A stretch of 64,000 nt of DNA, from positions 27,782,234 through 27,846,233 of the forward strand of contig CM069456.1 in the NCBI GenBank assembly GCA_035610835.1, read 5' to 3'. The notes below the pieces were generated by a model. That model was not told the DNA's origin. It did not search any database and saw only the letters and a program-made list of their open reading frames with translations. A program made the position numbers and the translations under genes. Below, piece after piece: positions 1 to 12,890 of this stretch (its first letter is position 1; every line of letters begins with the position of its first letter). The stretch is from Ophiura sarsii. Lineage: Eukaryota > Echinodermata > Ophiuroidea > Amphilepidida > Ophiuridae.

Positions 1-47
1 CAGGATAAATTAATATGGTATGAAAAAATCAGGTCACCCACCTTTAA
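1..47. repeat. 3' end of a TTAA-flanked MITE cut by the window edge
   Basis: The sequence ends in TCACCCACCT followed by TTAA at 44-47. This is the same right terminus as the two complete TTAA-flanked elements at 29471-29833 and 31440-31787. The left end lies outside the window. The TTAA target duplication suggests piggyBac-type mobilisation, which is inference. Confidence 0.45.
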
Positions 48-54
48 CCCTAAT

Positions 55-241
55 GGGAACCTCCAATCCCCATAGAAAACAACATCCTTACTTTATTAAC
101 GAAATTATATGGATAAAACTTCCAAGTCCGACAGTTTTATACATCAAAATAAAGCTTATAATTTTGAGCAGAAATTGAAAATAATTTCATCCAAATAATT
201 TTCAGTCAAGGATATTTTTTTGCATGGGGATTGGAGGTTCC
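55..241. repeat. short inverted-repeat element
   Basis: GGAACCTCCAATCCCCAT at the left is matched by its reverse complement ATGGGGATTGGAGGTTCC at the right. No ORF lies inside. A flanking target duplication is not clear. Confidence 0.55.
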
Positions 242-962
242 AGCTAGGTTTAATTCTACATTAAAAAAATTGAAATGTTAAACACATGTACAAGAAATGA
301 GCATATAGCAGCCCATAAAACACTCGGTAAGGCCTGTAAGGTCTGTCTCACGTACCCGCACGCATAAGTATGTGGAGGCACTTTTGCCGCGTAGGTCTAC
401 ACGCTGAGCCCAATATTATTTTTTTAGTTGTCAGGAAAAAATAAAAATAAAAAATCGGCCGCATAGCCGCCGGAAAAATGCAAAAAGTGGGCCAAAAACA
501 CACAGAAAAAATCAAAAAAAAATTCCTGCATCCGCATAACTCATTTTCTCAAAAAAGAAAAAAGCATAGCACTAAGCTTTTTTACCAAAGGTATGTGAGA
601 CAGATCTTTTTTTTTTTTGGCCTAAATTAAGTAATTACTAATTAACATTGCATTTAATTCTGCATTCAAAAATTTGTTGAAATTTTTTAAATACATGTAC
701 AACAAAATGGGCACGACCGCCCATAAAACACTCTGTAATTTTAACATTGCATATTCTGCATTTAAAAATTGGTTTGAAATCTCAAACACATTGTAAACTA
801 GGATTAAGGGCTTACCATACCAAAATTAAGAAATAAAAGTAAACAGTTACTTGTTTCAAGTAAATCAAACACATAAAGAAATCAAAATCAAGTACTCAGT
901 AAATTTCAGTAGGTTATGGTACCCAGGGCATCATTGAAAAAATGTCCAAAATATGCATCATA
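242..962. other. AT-rich non-coding DNA with an imperfect direct repeat
   Basis: No gene is seen. A segment around 275-330 containing ACATGTACAAGAAATG and CCCATAAAACACTC recurs imperfectly at about 690-740, so the stretch is partly duplicated. Confidence 0.4.
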
Positions 963-1131
963 CAGTGGAACCTTGTTATAAAAAACTCTGATAACAAATT
1001 CCTTTTATAGCAAAGTGTTTTTTGCCCAAGGTGTGATTTTTTCTTTATATAATTTATCATTTTTAAAACCCCGATATAACAAAATTTGGATTCTGTCCCA
1101 TGGAACTTTGTTATAACAATGTTCCACTGTA
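963..1131. repeat. mariner-like MITE with TA flanks
   Basis: The termini are ACAGTGGAACCTTGTTATAA and the complementary TTATAACAATGTTCCACTGT. TA lies on each outer side, as expected for Tc1/mariner-class elements. There is no ORF. Confidence 0.65.
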
Positions 1132-1683
1132 TTCTTACTCTTTGTAGTTTCCTGCATGGACCGTCTGATATATTATAAACTGTACTGTATTTGCATTTAA
1201 TTAAAATACATCATGCATTTAGTACACTTAAATTATGTAATTATGAGGGCCTCGGATAAGATTGCTTGTCCTCCACATCTTTATGTGGATTGATGGGCTG
1301 TTCACTAAAGTTTGTTTTGTGTTTTCCCCCTTTTTAAAACAAGATACAAATAACCAAATCGCCTAAAATGGAGACAGTTGTATTTTTATACCCTAATAAA
1401 GAAGTGTAAAAGTCAAGTACAATAATAGTTTGCTCACAGCATGATTTTTGATCATTTTCACACTGCCAGTTAATAGCCATTGGTTGTTTTTGTTTTTGTC
1501 CGATAGAAAACTTTTTCTGATTGTCTGAAGTCAGATGAGTGTAATTTTTATTAAACTTCTTCAGTATGGCCAAATGTCAAGGTCAGTCAGTGGAGGGCAA
1601 GCAAAGATATTTTTGGCCTCATTAAGTACCATAATGTGTTGAATTTGAAAACCATATTTTCTGTAATAAACACTCCCCCCTCT

Positions 1684-1946
1684 AATATGAGACCTGTCAT
1701 CACGAAATGAGAGTTAAGTTGCAAAATTTAATTTTGAGGTTTGTCCAGATTCATAATGCGCAGGAAACAAGCTTTAAAATGATATGCAATATGTGATAAT
1801 TGCTCAATGCTTTCCCTGTCAAAAATCGAATTGAAGTTGCAAAATCCCTTTGTTTTCTATTGACTTTTGGCATGTTCATTGGACCGTATCTACTAATGCA
1901 CACTGGCGACTTAACGCTCATTTTGTGGTGACGGGTCTCATATATG
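1684..1946. repeat. inverted-repeat element (TATGAGACC termini)
   Basis: TATGAGACCTGTCATCACG on the left and CGTGACGGGTCTCATA-type sequence on the right (GGTGACGGGTCTCATATA) form terminal inverted repeats with a few mismatches. Non-coding. Confidence 0.5.
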
Positions 1947-1973
1947 CCCATCCAACAAGTTCCTGATATATTT

Positions 1974-2137
1974 AAGTGGCAACTCATTAACACAAAGTTG
2001 ACCGGAAGTTGGATTTGAGTTTGTGTTAACAGGATTTTTTGTGCTATCCATTCATTTATCATTATATGAAAGTAATACCAGTTTGTGTTATCAGGAATTT
2101 TGTGTTAAAAGGGTGTGTGTTAACGAGTTGCCACTGT
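1974..2137. repeat. MITE with GTGGCAACTC termini
   Basis: GTGGCAACTCATTAACACA at the left pairs with TGTGTTAACGAGTTGCCAC at the right, spanning about 160 bp. Tc1/mariner-type size and structure; no ORF. Confidence 0.6.
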
Positions 2138-2769
2138 ACATCATTTACATGTTCATGCATGTATATATAATACACTGTACTTGTATCAATATCATGTCAC
2201 ACAGCTTAATGACAGTTGGGTATTTCAAAGTAAATGTCAAACAGCCAAAATTCAAACTTTACATATGAACTCTAATTTTGGTCTCATATTTTAGGTAGTC
2301 TGAAACTTCAGAAAATATTTTTTTCCAAAAATGATTCACATGTAATCAAAAATAATTTGCATAAAAAACACTTCGTAAGAGCATGTGAATTTCGGCTTAA
2401 AAGCCCCAAAACAGACTAACTGTGAAGATGTTATATTTTAAAACATTATACAGCAACTTGAACAGGATCAAAACTGGCAAAGTTGACAAAAGTCACTTGC
2501 CTAAAATAATTTCATCATCATTTTAAATGAGTTTCTCATTTTTCAAAAATTGTGCTCCTCAAATTTGATTAATCTGGGGTTTTTTTCGATTGAGAAAGGT
2601 TTATCAAATTCGAGGGGTAACATTTTTGAAAAAACTTTTTTCGCCGATACACATGGTTTATCGAATAAAATCATGAAACCAGCTTGATCGACGAGAAACC
2701 TGGTTTCTCTTTTCTTGTGCAAAGTATCTGCCTCTTGTGCAAAGTATCTGCCATACACATCTCATCTCT

Positions 2770-5270
2770 TTACAGTTCAAACATTTTAGCTGTATTATAA
2801 TCCTGTACTGCATTTATGAGTGACAGCACCTTTGGATGGATAGCATGCTTCTTCTTCCCTTGCACTTTCATCCCGTCAGGATTAATGGTAAAGATACATC
2901 TGAAAGAAATAAGCAAAATATGCAAATCAATCGTTTTCCAAATGTGTCAGATAGACAGATTTGCTTGGTGTAATTATGCAATTTTCTGCCCATTACAATG
3001 TGTCACACTATCAGTGTTCAAATTAAGGGGAAAATGATTATCTTGGTGGATAACCATGCATGTCATGAAAAGTGGTTATCTGCCAACTTCTACAAAGGTC
3101 ATACTGCTAACCAACAACAAAATTTGGTGGCAATTCCCTGGGCCTAGTGACTTTCTAAAGTCTGTGCTTGAATGCCTACTTAATTCCAGTCTTGTGCCTG
3201 TGGGAGATATTGTCGGTATGACAGTTTATGGGCTGTACAAGCCATTTTTATGTGGTATTTGAGAATGGCACAGTTCAATGCATGAATAGAGAAAAACAAG
3301 GGGTACTAGCATCTGAACTTACAGAAAATCTGGGAATAGAGGGGCTAAAAAATTGATTTTCGAGTGAGAGAAACACATATGCAGGGTAGTGCTACCCTAG
3401 AGAGATAAACATTATGAAACATAAAATACCTCTGCACGAATTCCAATGTTGCTGCACTTCCTATGCTGTACTCTATGCTGAACACGTAAAACGACGCAAA
3501 CAGCATTGCAAATCCATTCACAAAGCTATTGCAGGTAGTCACGACTTGTCCATCAATGGAGAGAAAAAATCTTTCTGCATAGAAGATATCCCCTGGGAAA
3601 GCGATAAGAAACACAAATTTAAATCTTTGGAATTGAGAATGAAGATATAACTTAGTCAGGACTCGAAAAAAATGTTTCTTTCCCGGGAAGCAAACTTCAA
3701 GCAGGCCAAACGCGTGTTGTAGAGTAAATGCGCACAGGATGTTTACACATGCTTCGATTTCGTCAAAAATAAGCCTCGCCCATTACGAAATGGTCTTATA
3801 CCCCTGGCTCCCTCCGGGCTTGTCGAGTTTGGTTTATGGGTAATTTTAGTGCTAAAATAAATGTTGCCTGTTAAAAACGTGACAAAATAAAAAGAAATTT
3901 ATTTCATCTTTTTCAAAATAAATGGGTAAGAATGAGAATACAACTATGATCCATGCAGGTCTATTTTATAAGAAATATGGCCCGATAATGCATGGATGTA
4001 ACCTCCGACGACCATTTACAACTCAAAATATAGTACAGCCCATGGGAGGGGTCACTCCCATGGGCTGTACTGTATGCGTGAGAATCGCATTTTCAAAACC
4101 ACACTAAACACGGATTTCACCCTTGAATTAAAACACACCCTAAACAGGTTGTACCACGCCGTATGTAGACTACTCTGTAGTCCACTTGCTTTTGGGACAT
4201 CAAGTCGTATTCAATATTTTGTCCATGATTTTCCGCTCCTGATCTTTCTAGTGCTCCTACTCCCTCTGTTTTGCTAGTTTCCCAAATGGACTACTGACAT
4301 AAGATTCAAAGTCCTAAATCGGGACCACGTCCAGGCTGTACACAACCCGGGTACACAAATACCATGACTATTGTCACAGCGCTTTGTATACAAGGTATGC
4401 GCATACCTGATACCGTCTGGGTGTCATGAGTATGGTACACCTATTATGCTTGCAAGTATACATCGGGTGGTATACCGCTGGTTTAACAAACCTTTAATGA
4501 CAGTGTGACTTGTGCCGGATTTTCGGGACACAAGTCTGTTTTACTCTGGTTTTCGGAGGAATTTTCCCCTGTAATTTCTCGCGATTTACCTACCCTTTTC
4601 AAACACGTATCAGCACAGCGATTTAGCTACCCTTTTTCCAAATTTCCCTGTTTTTGACACCCTAAAAGCGATATGCGCCTAGCCACAAAAAATCCCCTTT
4701 TTCCAAGTTTTTCTTCTCACGCATCTGGTACAGCCCACAATGGGAGTGACCCCCCGGGGACCGATCTGAACAGATTTTGATTTATCCCTGATAACCTGCG
4801 ATTTCCCCACTCATCCGATTCATAACTGAAGTTGTGACCTCAGAAGTAAGCAATTAACTTTAAGCGTATTCCCAAAAAACCTTGCAAATTTCTGTGTTAA
4901 ATGTCGTAGGAAAATATAATATAATATGATACAGATTTTACAGTACACACGTTTAGAACAAGCTTTTAATATTTGTTATAAATATAATTTCCTGACTCGA
5001 ATCAAATTCTCTGGCCCGAATTGTTTTCTCTGGCCCGAACTGACCCACCCCGTGTAAAAAATGCCCGGACCAGACCGTCAAAATGGCAAAAATGCATTCC
5101 CGTCCTGCCTGAATTCGGTCAGGTCCGGGAAAAATTACTAGTCACAGGACTCTATAGCCAGCTACATCGTGAAATTACAAAGGTACTCACTCACCACAGG
5201 ATACCAAAACTGGGGTGCTGGATGGCCCTTTCTCTAAGCTCTTCTCGGCATCAGCTTTGGTAGCAGTTGT
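2770..5270 (-). CDS. SAMD3-like gene, copy F, three 3' exons
   Basis: Three minus-strand exons join in one frame: 5195-5270 (76 nt), 3430-3592 (163 nt) and 2770-2899 (130 nt, ending in TAA). Each is bounded by an AG acceptor and a GT donor, and the phases (1, then 2) agree. The joined protein end reads through TPVLVSC, GDIFYAERFFLSIDGQVV, FYVFSIEYSI and the lysine-rich tail KVQGKKKHAIHPKVLSLINA. It aligns by eye with the last exon of copy A at 24796-25158: the same 'hydrophobic strand, FYIVGD, YYVFQFQ' pattern and a similar basic tail. That region is the C-terminal part of SAMD3-like proteins; its biochemical role is unknown. No 5' exons could be recognised between 5.3 and 10 kb, so the copy is either 5'-truncated or has diverged exons. 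The intron 3593-5194 contains a TIR element. Confidence 0.6.
4047..4752. repeat. TIR element in an intron of copy F
   Basis: The left arm GGTCACTCCCATGGGCTGTA with GCGTGAGAA further in is mirrored at the right by TTCTCACGCAT and CAGCCCACAATGGGAGTGACC. The arms are about 35 bp and imperfect. About 0.7 kb, no ORF of its own. Confidence 0.6.
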
Positions 5271-5847
5271 CTGGAAGAGATAATTATAGTCAATTTTAAT
5301 TGAGCATACACTGAACACTGGCACACCAGATTAGCCTACATACATGTACCAAAGTCTGGTAACCAGACCCAAAGTACACTCTTATTTTATCTTTAAACAA
5401 TTTTAAACAGATGTTGGTTACATGGCGCGCACTGAACATTATTGCTTAAAGGTTGTAACTATCGTCGTTGTTTAATAAGTTTAACCAATATTTGTTTAAA
5501 TGTTTAATTCGGTACTTATTAAGACCCTGTTTTCGCTTTTAACTATTCGCAAGTTAAGATCTTATACAACCTCGTTGTTTATGACGATTAAACCATTTCT
5601 GTTTAAAGATTTCAAGAAGCCCGTTCAATATAAAATTCTTTTAAAAGGGAATGGACCATCTAAAAGACAATATTTTGCTCGGAAATTTAGCTCCGAACAA
5701 ATTTTTCAGTGGCAAAACACGTTTGTGGTTATTTTGATGTGTTTTATATACATAGAAATAAAATTAATAAAATCGGATTATCTAAAACCTTCAAATATAA
5801 TTATTTCAGAAATGCAGTTGAGAGCAAAACATAATTCACACAAACAA

Positions 5848-6500
5848 GCAGTATACCTTTATTGTATTTTTATTATAAATAACATCTTTGGAACAGTAAC
5901 AATGTAATAACATAATTGTTCTTAACACAATTGTTCTTAACAGATTTTGTGGTATATAAAATTATATAGCACACTGAGCAGTATACCTTTATTGTATTTT
6001 TATTATAAATAACATCTTTGGAACAGTAACAATGTAATAACATAATTGTTCTTAACACAATTGTTCTTAACAGATTTTGTGGTATATAAAATTATATAGC
6101 ACACTGAGCAGTATACCTTTATTGTATTTTTATTATAAATAACATCTTTGGAACAGTAACAATGTAATAACATAATTGTTCTTAACACAATTGTTCTTAA
6201 CAGATTTTGTGGTATATAAAATTATATAGCACACTGAGCAGTATACCTTTATTGTATTTTTATTATAAATAACATCTTTGGAACCGTAACAATGTAATAA
6301 CATAATTGTTCTTAACACAATTGTTCTTAACAGATTTTGTGGTATATAAAATTATATAGCACACTGAGCAGTATACCTTTATTGTATTTTTATTATAAAT
6401 AACATCTTTGGAACAGTAACAATGTAATAACATAATTGTTCTTAACACAATTGTTCTTAACAGATTTTGTGGTATATAAAATTATATAGCACACTGAGCA
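5848..6500. repeat. tandem array, five copies of a 130-bp unit
   Basis: The unit beginning GCAGTATACCTTTATTG repeats with exact 130-bp spacing at 5848, 5978, 6108, 6238 and 6368 and ends with CACACTGAGCA at about 6500. Copies are almost identical; one base differs near 6285 (GGAACCGTAAC for GGAACAGTAAC). Identical small ORFs on the minus strand are by-products of the repeat, not genes. Confidence 0.95.
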
Positions 6501-6628
6501 CATAGTTAGAAGGTAACTAATTATTGCACTTTGGTCATTGGATATGGCTTTAATTTGGTTTATAATACATAGCACACGTTATAGCACCAGGAAAGAATAC
6601 ATTTACAGATGAGCATTAAGGGACTGTT

Positions 6629-6867
6629 CGCAAACACTTGTCGCGGCGGGAGGCGGCTGAGGCAAAAAGGGGGGGCCCTGAAAATTTTGGAGGTCTGAAA
6701 AGGGGGGCCTGAAAAACACACTTATTTTACCCCTGAAAAGTAAGTCTGATTTTCTGTGGGGTTGACACCTATATGTTCATTGGCAAAAAGGGGCCCCGAA
6801 AAATTGTGAGGTCCAAAAGGAGGGGGGGCTGAAAACTTTTCGCGCTAATTTCTTTTGCATCAGTAAC

Positions 6868-6904
<37 letters not shown>

Positions 6905-6931
6905 CCCCCGACAAGTGTGGTGAACGGTCCC
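6629..6931. repeat. MITE with TAA target duplication and a poly-C core
   Basis: GGGACTGTTCGCAAACACTT at the left matches AAGTGTGGTGAACGGTCCC at the right. Both ends are flanked by TAA, a 3-bp duplication of the kind made by PIF/Harbinger elements. The core holds a run of more than 30 C at about 6870-6903. Confidence 0.65.
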
Positions 6932-6932
6932 T

Positions 6933-9900
6933 AATTCTGTTATCACCCAACTATGAAGGTCCTGAGTGCTAAATTGAGAATGCCAGAATGGTCATCATAT
7001 ACATATTTGTTTAGTGTCAAGTGCCTCTGATAAAAATGACCCCCTCCCAACCAAAGTCGCACCAACCAACATGCCTGGCACATCTACTATAATTAAGAGG
7101 ATACAATAATTATCATGACATAAAAAAAGGCAATTATTTCCAAATGTTTAACATGTCTGTCATGCTGCTGGCCTTCATAATGTGGCGATATAGTTGTGCC
7201 CCACATTTTTGTTATCTCCTGAGTCTATAGCCAAATACAGCAAGTCACAAATTTGGGAGCAATATTTCTATAATGGCACTTTATATATAGCAATCGCTCT
7301 GCTAAAACCAACCAAATTTAAATTGGCGATTTTGATTTTGATTTTGATGTGAATTACTAAATGCACTGCAGTAAAATGTTGATATTGGCAGACCTGATCT
7401 TAAATGTCTCAATCAGTTATTGGAATTTCCAGATAATCTTGACTTTCCAAAGAAAATAGCACTTATATTTTGTTGCTGGAGCCATTTCAACACAAACAGC
7501 CATCCCAATGCTTTGTGTTCAAGAGTGTAGATGGTTCCCAGTTGTAATTGACACAGTTCCAGCAACAACAACAAATGCCACTACCTCTGAAGAGTCATGT
7601 GTATGGAAATTTCACTATACCTGATTGTGACAAATGTAATATTTTAGGTACTTATGAGGTCTACCAACCATTGCATAACAATTTTACCACAGTTCAATTA
7701 TATAGTATACCGAAATCCCCAATTTAAAATTTGTTGTTGGTTCAATAAAATCACTCAATGTCTGCGAACTCACAATTGGGCATAAATGTAAGTTACAAAC
7801 CTAATTCATAAAAACATATTGGGCTCACACAATAACTGCCAACTGAATGATCTTAAACAATCAAACAAGTGTTAACAAAATACCATATTATCCCTAATAA
7901 GTGCCCAGGGCAGTTATTTTGGGTAGGCACTATTGGTTACACACTTCCTGCTACTAATTGTTCTTAAGTTGTAGAATTCAACAATCTTGACAAGTTCATA
8001 CAGAGACTCAAAGTATATTTTGGGTTAAGAGTTTTAAGCTTTTGTCTCCCAAATCATGGTGTTTTTAAAAAAAATGCATAGTTTTTTTTAGTCCAAATTA
8101 CAAACTCTTAAACTTAAGTGTGGTTGTTTCAAAGTCACTAAAAACAAAGGGGTGCTTATTAGGGCATGGGCGCTTATTAGGGCTAATTAACGCTAATTAA
8201 GTTTCTTGTTCTAAATATGCATGTTTTTTACCTAAGATGTTCATGTGCTCACCCATAAGTAGACATGCATAAATTAACAAATGCATCAACAAGTTCAAAT
8301 CCTTCCAAAACTGGTCAAACTGTGATCAAACTTTTTCCATTTCTAATTGAGAGAACTATTTCAAACACTACATATGAGCTGCATACAGGGGTGTCTATTC
8401 TTCCTTTAATCGCCAACCAGGTTGGGGAATAGGTTTTCATCATTGGGGAATGTTCATAATAAAATGGTACTAAACAATGCACAATTACTCATGATCATAA
8501 TTAAAATGTCCCTCCAAGATTGCAAGATCTCCTTAGTATTGCAAATTTCCCCATTATTTCTAATGTTTTTCTTAATTTATAGCAAGATTTCCCTATCCTC
8601 TTCCCCAATATATCCAAGCATGATGGGGAAGGATATGTGTGAGCGTGATAGGGTTGGGGAATAATTAAGATTTTGTGGAAAAATAGACATATCTTTTACA
8701 GAAAATAAACACAACTATAAAATAAAATCACAGCAGAATTCCAAAAAATGAGTGATATGTAGGATTTAGTACTCAAATCCACTCTTTCACCAAAATCAGA
8801 TATGATGACACAAGAGGGCACTGCTAACTTTTTTCTTGGATCTCTAACTAAACATTTTGCCATTCAACATTGAGACAGGTCGAATCAAATAAAAAAACCT
8901 GTCCCCTAAGTAGAATATGCGAAAAAGCATTTTTGACCTCTGTATAGCCTACTTCTATTTTCATCTAAATTTCTGAGATGCAAACGCTACATTTCTTCAT
9001 TGTATAATCAATAATAAATGTTAAAGCTCAATCAGAGTTCAAATAGCAGGCTGTGATGCATTTTTTTTGTAGTTACAAACAGCTTTGTTCTTACATCACC
9101 CAAAATCTAAGTGTCACTACAGCTCCTGTCAGAGGAAATGCTCTGAGTTGAAAGATAGCCAAGTCACTGAATTGCTGCCTGTGATAAAGGTATCGCCAAT
9201 GTCTATCTGAGACGGATAAGAAATTGGATAGACTCGAATGGCGGATTTTTGCACGTCACATCTCTATATGAAAGCTCTCGAGCTATAATAGTAGAAACAT
9301 TGAAGTTGGCTTTGATGTTTTTAACTGATCCTAACAGATATTGACCTTTCACATTTGGTGCACAAAATCCCCGATTAGAGTCTATCTGATTACTTATCTA
9401 TCTCGGATGGAACTTGCCGATTTGTTTACGTGTCACCCTTAAAAAATTCCCACGCAATGCAACTGATAAAGGTACTGAACCAAAGATTTACAGTTTTTAT
9501 ACTTGTAATCTTTGTGTGATACCTGTTGGTAAGCATGACCGCATCCCTGCCAAAACGGTGTGTTGCAGTGCAGACGCGGGACGCACTAACAAAGTTGCGC
9601 ACGCCTCTCATGTATCAGAAATAAAAAAATTACGAAATTATACAATGTGGTAGATTTGCTCAACAACAACAAAATACACACTACAGGAAACAAACATGTT
9701 TGTTTGGCCTAACAGGGTAAAAGTACAATTTTAAGATACTATTTCTATAACATCAGCCGAATACTGGGCAATTCAGCTTAGTTTGGATATGGCTTAATAG
9801 GTATTGTCTTTTTAAGAGTCTATATCTCTAGCTTGAGGTATGGAGTAAAGCATGTCTTAACACAGCACTGCTAAAAAATGCATTAATGACAAATCGGCTA

Positions 9901-10029
9901 GACTCAGTCATACTCACACCCGCAGTAAGCCAATTTTAGGCGTGTAAAACTGTTACTCAATCCCTACTTCAAACTGCATAAACAGATTGTTCATCTTTTT
10001 TATACTTTCCAAAAGTCTTTGAAGACTTT
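6933..10029. other. gene-free AT-rich stretch
   Basis: I see no supported gene. A short dispersed repeat at 9644-9715 (TAGATTTGCTCA and CACTACAGGAAACAAAC) recurs at 26690-26759. The ORFs present are short and lack splice context or family resemblance. Confidence 0.4.
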
Positions 10030-12599
10030 TTAGTGCTTCTGGTAGACTTGCATAAAGTTGTGGAACGCACTAAAGTCTCTGACACTTGCCATCACCTCTT
10101 GTTTTGATGGACATGCTATGTCATACACCAACATTTCCAGGAACTGCCAAACAGCCTGACACTGGCTTTGAAATTTGAGGTTAAAAATATAGTGAATCTT
10201 AAAGCACAGGTCTACTGCTTCATGACAACAAACGACTGTGTTGGGCGAAACCGCGATGGACCGAGGATCAACACAAATGGTTGTGGCCGCACCAAAGAAT
10301 CAATATCCTTCAAGTAAGTTTCCATGTTGCAATGCTCCTATGATAAAACAGAAAATATTAAACTATTAGCTTTCATAATTCATGAGGTGTCTACTTAGTT
10401 CATTATTGAGTTCACTATATTCTGTTTTGTACTAGCCCGACATAGGCCTGACTGTATACTGACAAAGCTTGACCAATGCTCAGCCAATCTTAACCCAATA
10501 TTAACCATGAGCAATTGGTGGACTCTGTATCTATTCTATATCTAATTCTATATGCTGGCTGGGTATTTTAAAATGATTTGTGCCCCTTAGTGCATGCCAT
10601 TTAATTGATGCTGGCTTTTCAAAGGGTATATTCTTCCCATGCGTGGGTTTTGGTGCTCATAAAGGACCCACAAATTATCAAACATGTCTTTTTCGGCCCC
10701 AAAATGGTCATGAGTGGAGTCAATAATAAAGACACTATCTCCTAGAGGGTATGATACCAAAATCTCAATTTTGATGGGTAAGCAAAAGGAAAGCGAGTCA
10801 CCTACCCTTAATTGCCAATCCTCTAAAACTTAAACTTTACAAGTAATCCTCGATAGTGTGAATCGGGCTATTATAAAATTGATTGACCTACCGACTGATA
10901 ATCAATGAATGATGAAACTGAGGCGGCATATAGCTGCACTTTCCCTTTCCACCCTTAACCCTTCCTTTAAAACATACAGGCAGTAGATTGAGAGCTGCAG
11001 CTTGCTTCTCTGCTGAAATATTAAAATAAAGAAATCAGACTAGACTAATGTTCACATTTATAGTAAGTCTACAACAACTCGCCCATCTTACAGCATTTTT
11101 TTTCATTGTTAATCAAGTGAAATGTTTAAAATCAGCCAAATGGAAACTTTACAGTAATTCTTATATTTTAATTGGCTTCAGTCTGAATCTCATTCGGCGC
11201 TGGATATCATCAGCACTACTACAAATGCACGAAATGATCATTGTATACCAACAGTGTATAATAGCTTGGCTTGATGCAATAATTATTGCAAAGTAATAAT
11301 GCACATACTCATCAGTCCAATTTTATATTAATTTTCTCAAATGCATTGAAGAATATGGCAAGTTGGATGTTAATAGACCTATGTAGTTTTTAAACAATGC
11401 CAGCTTAAAAAAATATTCTATAACTCAAAAACTATGAAGGTTGATCACCCTATTATTTTAACATAAAATGTACATATCATAAATATTTGGTCAAAACCAC
11501 CTATAACCAACACTGTACACATTTATGGGATATTGTCTGGGATTTCTTGTTTGGACCTTTTTGGTGTGTGGGAAATTTATAGGTTTATAACTAATGATAT
11601 GCCCATGAACTGAGACAGTGGCAATCTAAATGTTTCAATTTCAAATGATGAGCACCAATGAATAGTGCCCTAAAATTAACTATCAGGCCAAGAACTTGGT
11701 CTCAGAAACGTGTGCACATAGGTCTATATGATTGGTCTATTTTGCATCTGAATTTGTTAGTTCTCAGAAAAAGTGGGATAAACAAAATAAGAAAATCATG
11801 CTTTAAGACATAGCATTTTAAGGTAAAAACAGCACTTTTTTCATCACGAAATACTGTGGTTTATATTTACCTTCTTCAAGATCATCAATCTCGTTGTCAT
11901 TCAACCATTTAACTATGTTCTTATATCCTGTTTCTTTCACTTTCATGTAGTTGATATAAAACTCACTGAATTCACCCCACTTCATCAGCATGTTGTTGCC
12001 TTTTCCAACGTGCATCATTTGAAAGTCTTGTTCTACCTATAAAGAAAATATTACAAAAAAGTTGTATTGATTTGTATAAAAAGTACATTAATTTCTTGGT
12101 AGCTAATGTGGCATTCAGTGATTGACGTACCCTCAGTCTCACTTTTTATACATTCTGTAACATAAATAGGAATAAATCAATAGTTTATGTCATTATTTTG
12201 GGTGCATTCAGTGATTGACAGACAGCCTCCTTCTCATTGTTTCCTAAAATTAAATCAAGATTTAAATCGGGATCACTTGGCACGTTGGTTTATATGTCAC
12301 CGTTTACAAACAAATATGTACTTGTCTGAATTGTTGCCTAAACCATGAAAGAGGAAGATATCGTCGACAAAACCTTGTATCTCAATTTTTGGTAAAAATT
12401 AATTTTTTGCATCATTATGTAGCTGGCACTCAGATGTTATCCTGAAAAAAAACTTGGAAGTCAAATTGCAAAGTCCTACCTTTAATCCTTTTTTCTTTTT
12501 TTCTAACAAAACCTGATAAGTCAATCTGCAAGAGTCCTACTGTCACTCTCTAACCCAATAATTGCCATGGAATGCAGTTTGCAAAACAAAAGCTTGTAT

Positions 12600-12890
12600 C
12601 TTTTTTTTTTAAAGTTGAACTTTGTTTTGCCTCTCATGAACAGTTTACATTTTTGAGATATGAGGTTTTGTCAGCCCACCAACGATATGAAGTTTAAGGA
12701 TTTTTACTAAGCCACATTCACAGAGTGATTATACAATAGAATGACTTTGGTCAACCTGCCCAAGTCTTTCCCAAAGCAGAGACCTCCAAAGCGCATAGAA
12801 ACATCTTGTATTTTGCGCTTTATACAAATGTTATTTATTATTATTTTTTTATTATGATCATTATTATTATTTCCTAAAGCTACAAGTTGT
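12600..12890. repeat. TTA/ATT-rich simple repeat, SINE/LINE-tail-like
   Basis: GCGCTTTATACAAATG followed by TTATTATTATT runs at about 12815-12880 looks like a retroposon 3' tail. It lies in the intron between exons 7 and 8 of copy C. Confidence 0.35.

Noticed and set aside
5500..5907. 135-codon plus-strand ORF
   Set aside because: AT-rich composition, no recognisable motif, and it ends in the first unit of the tandem repeat.
5848..6500. CRISPR-like array
   Set aside because: Units are contiguous with no unique spacers and the genome is eukaryotic.
5873..6575. Five overlapping 61-codon ORFs
   Set aside because: One frame through a 130-bp tandem repeat; no family resemblance.
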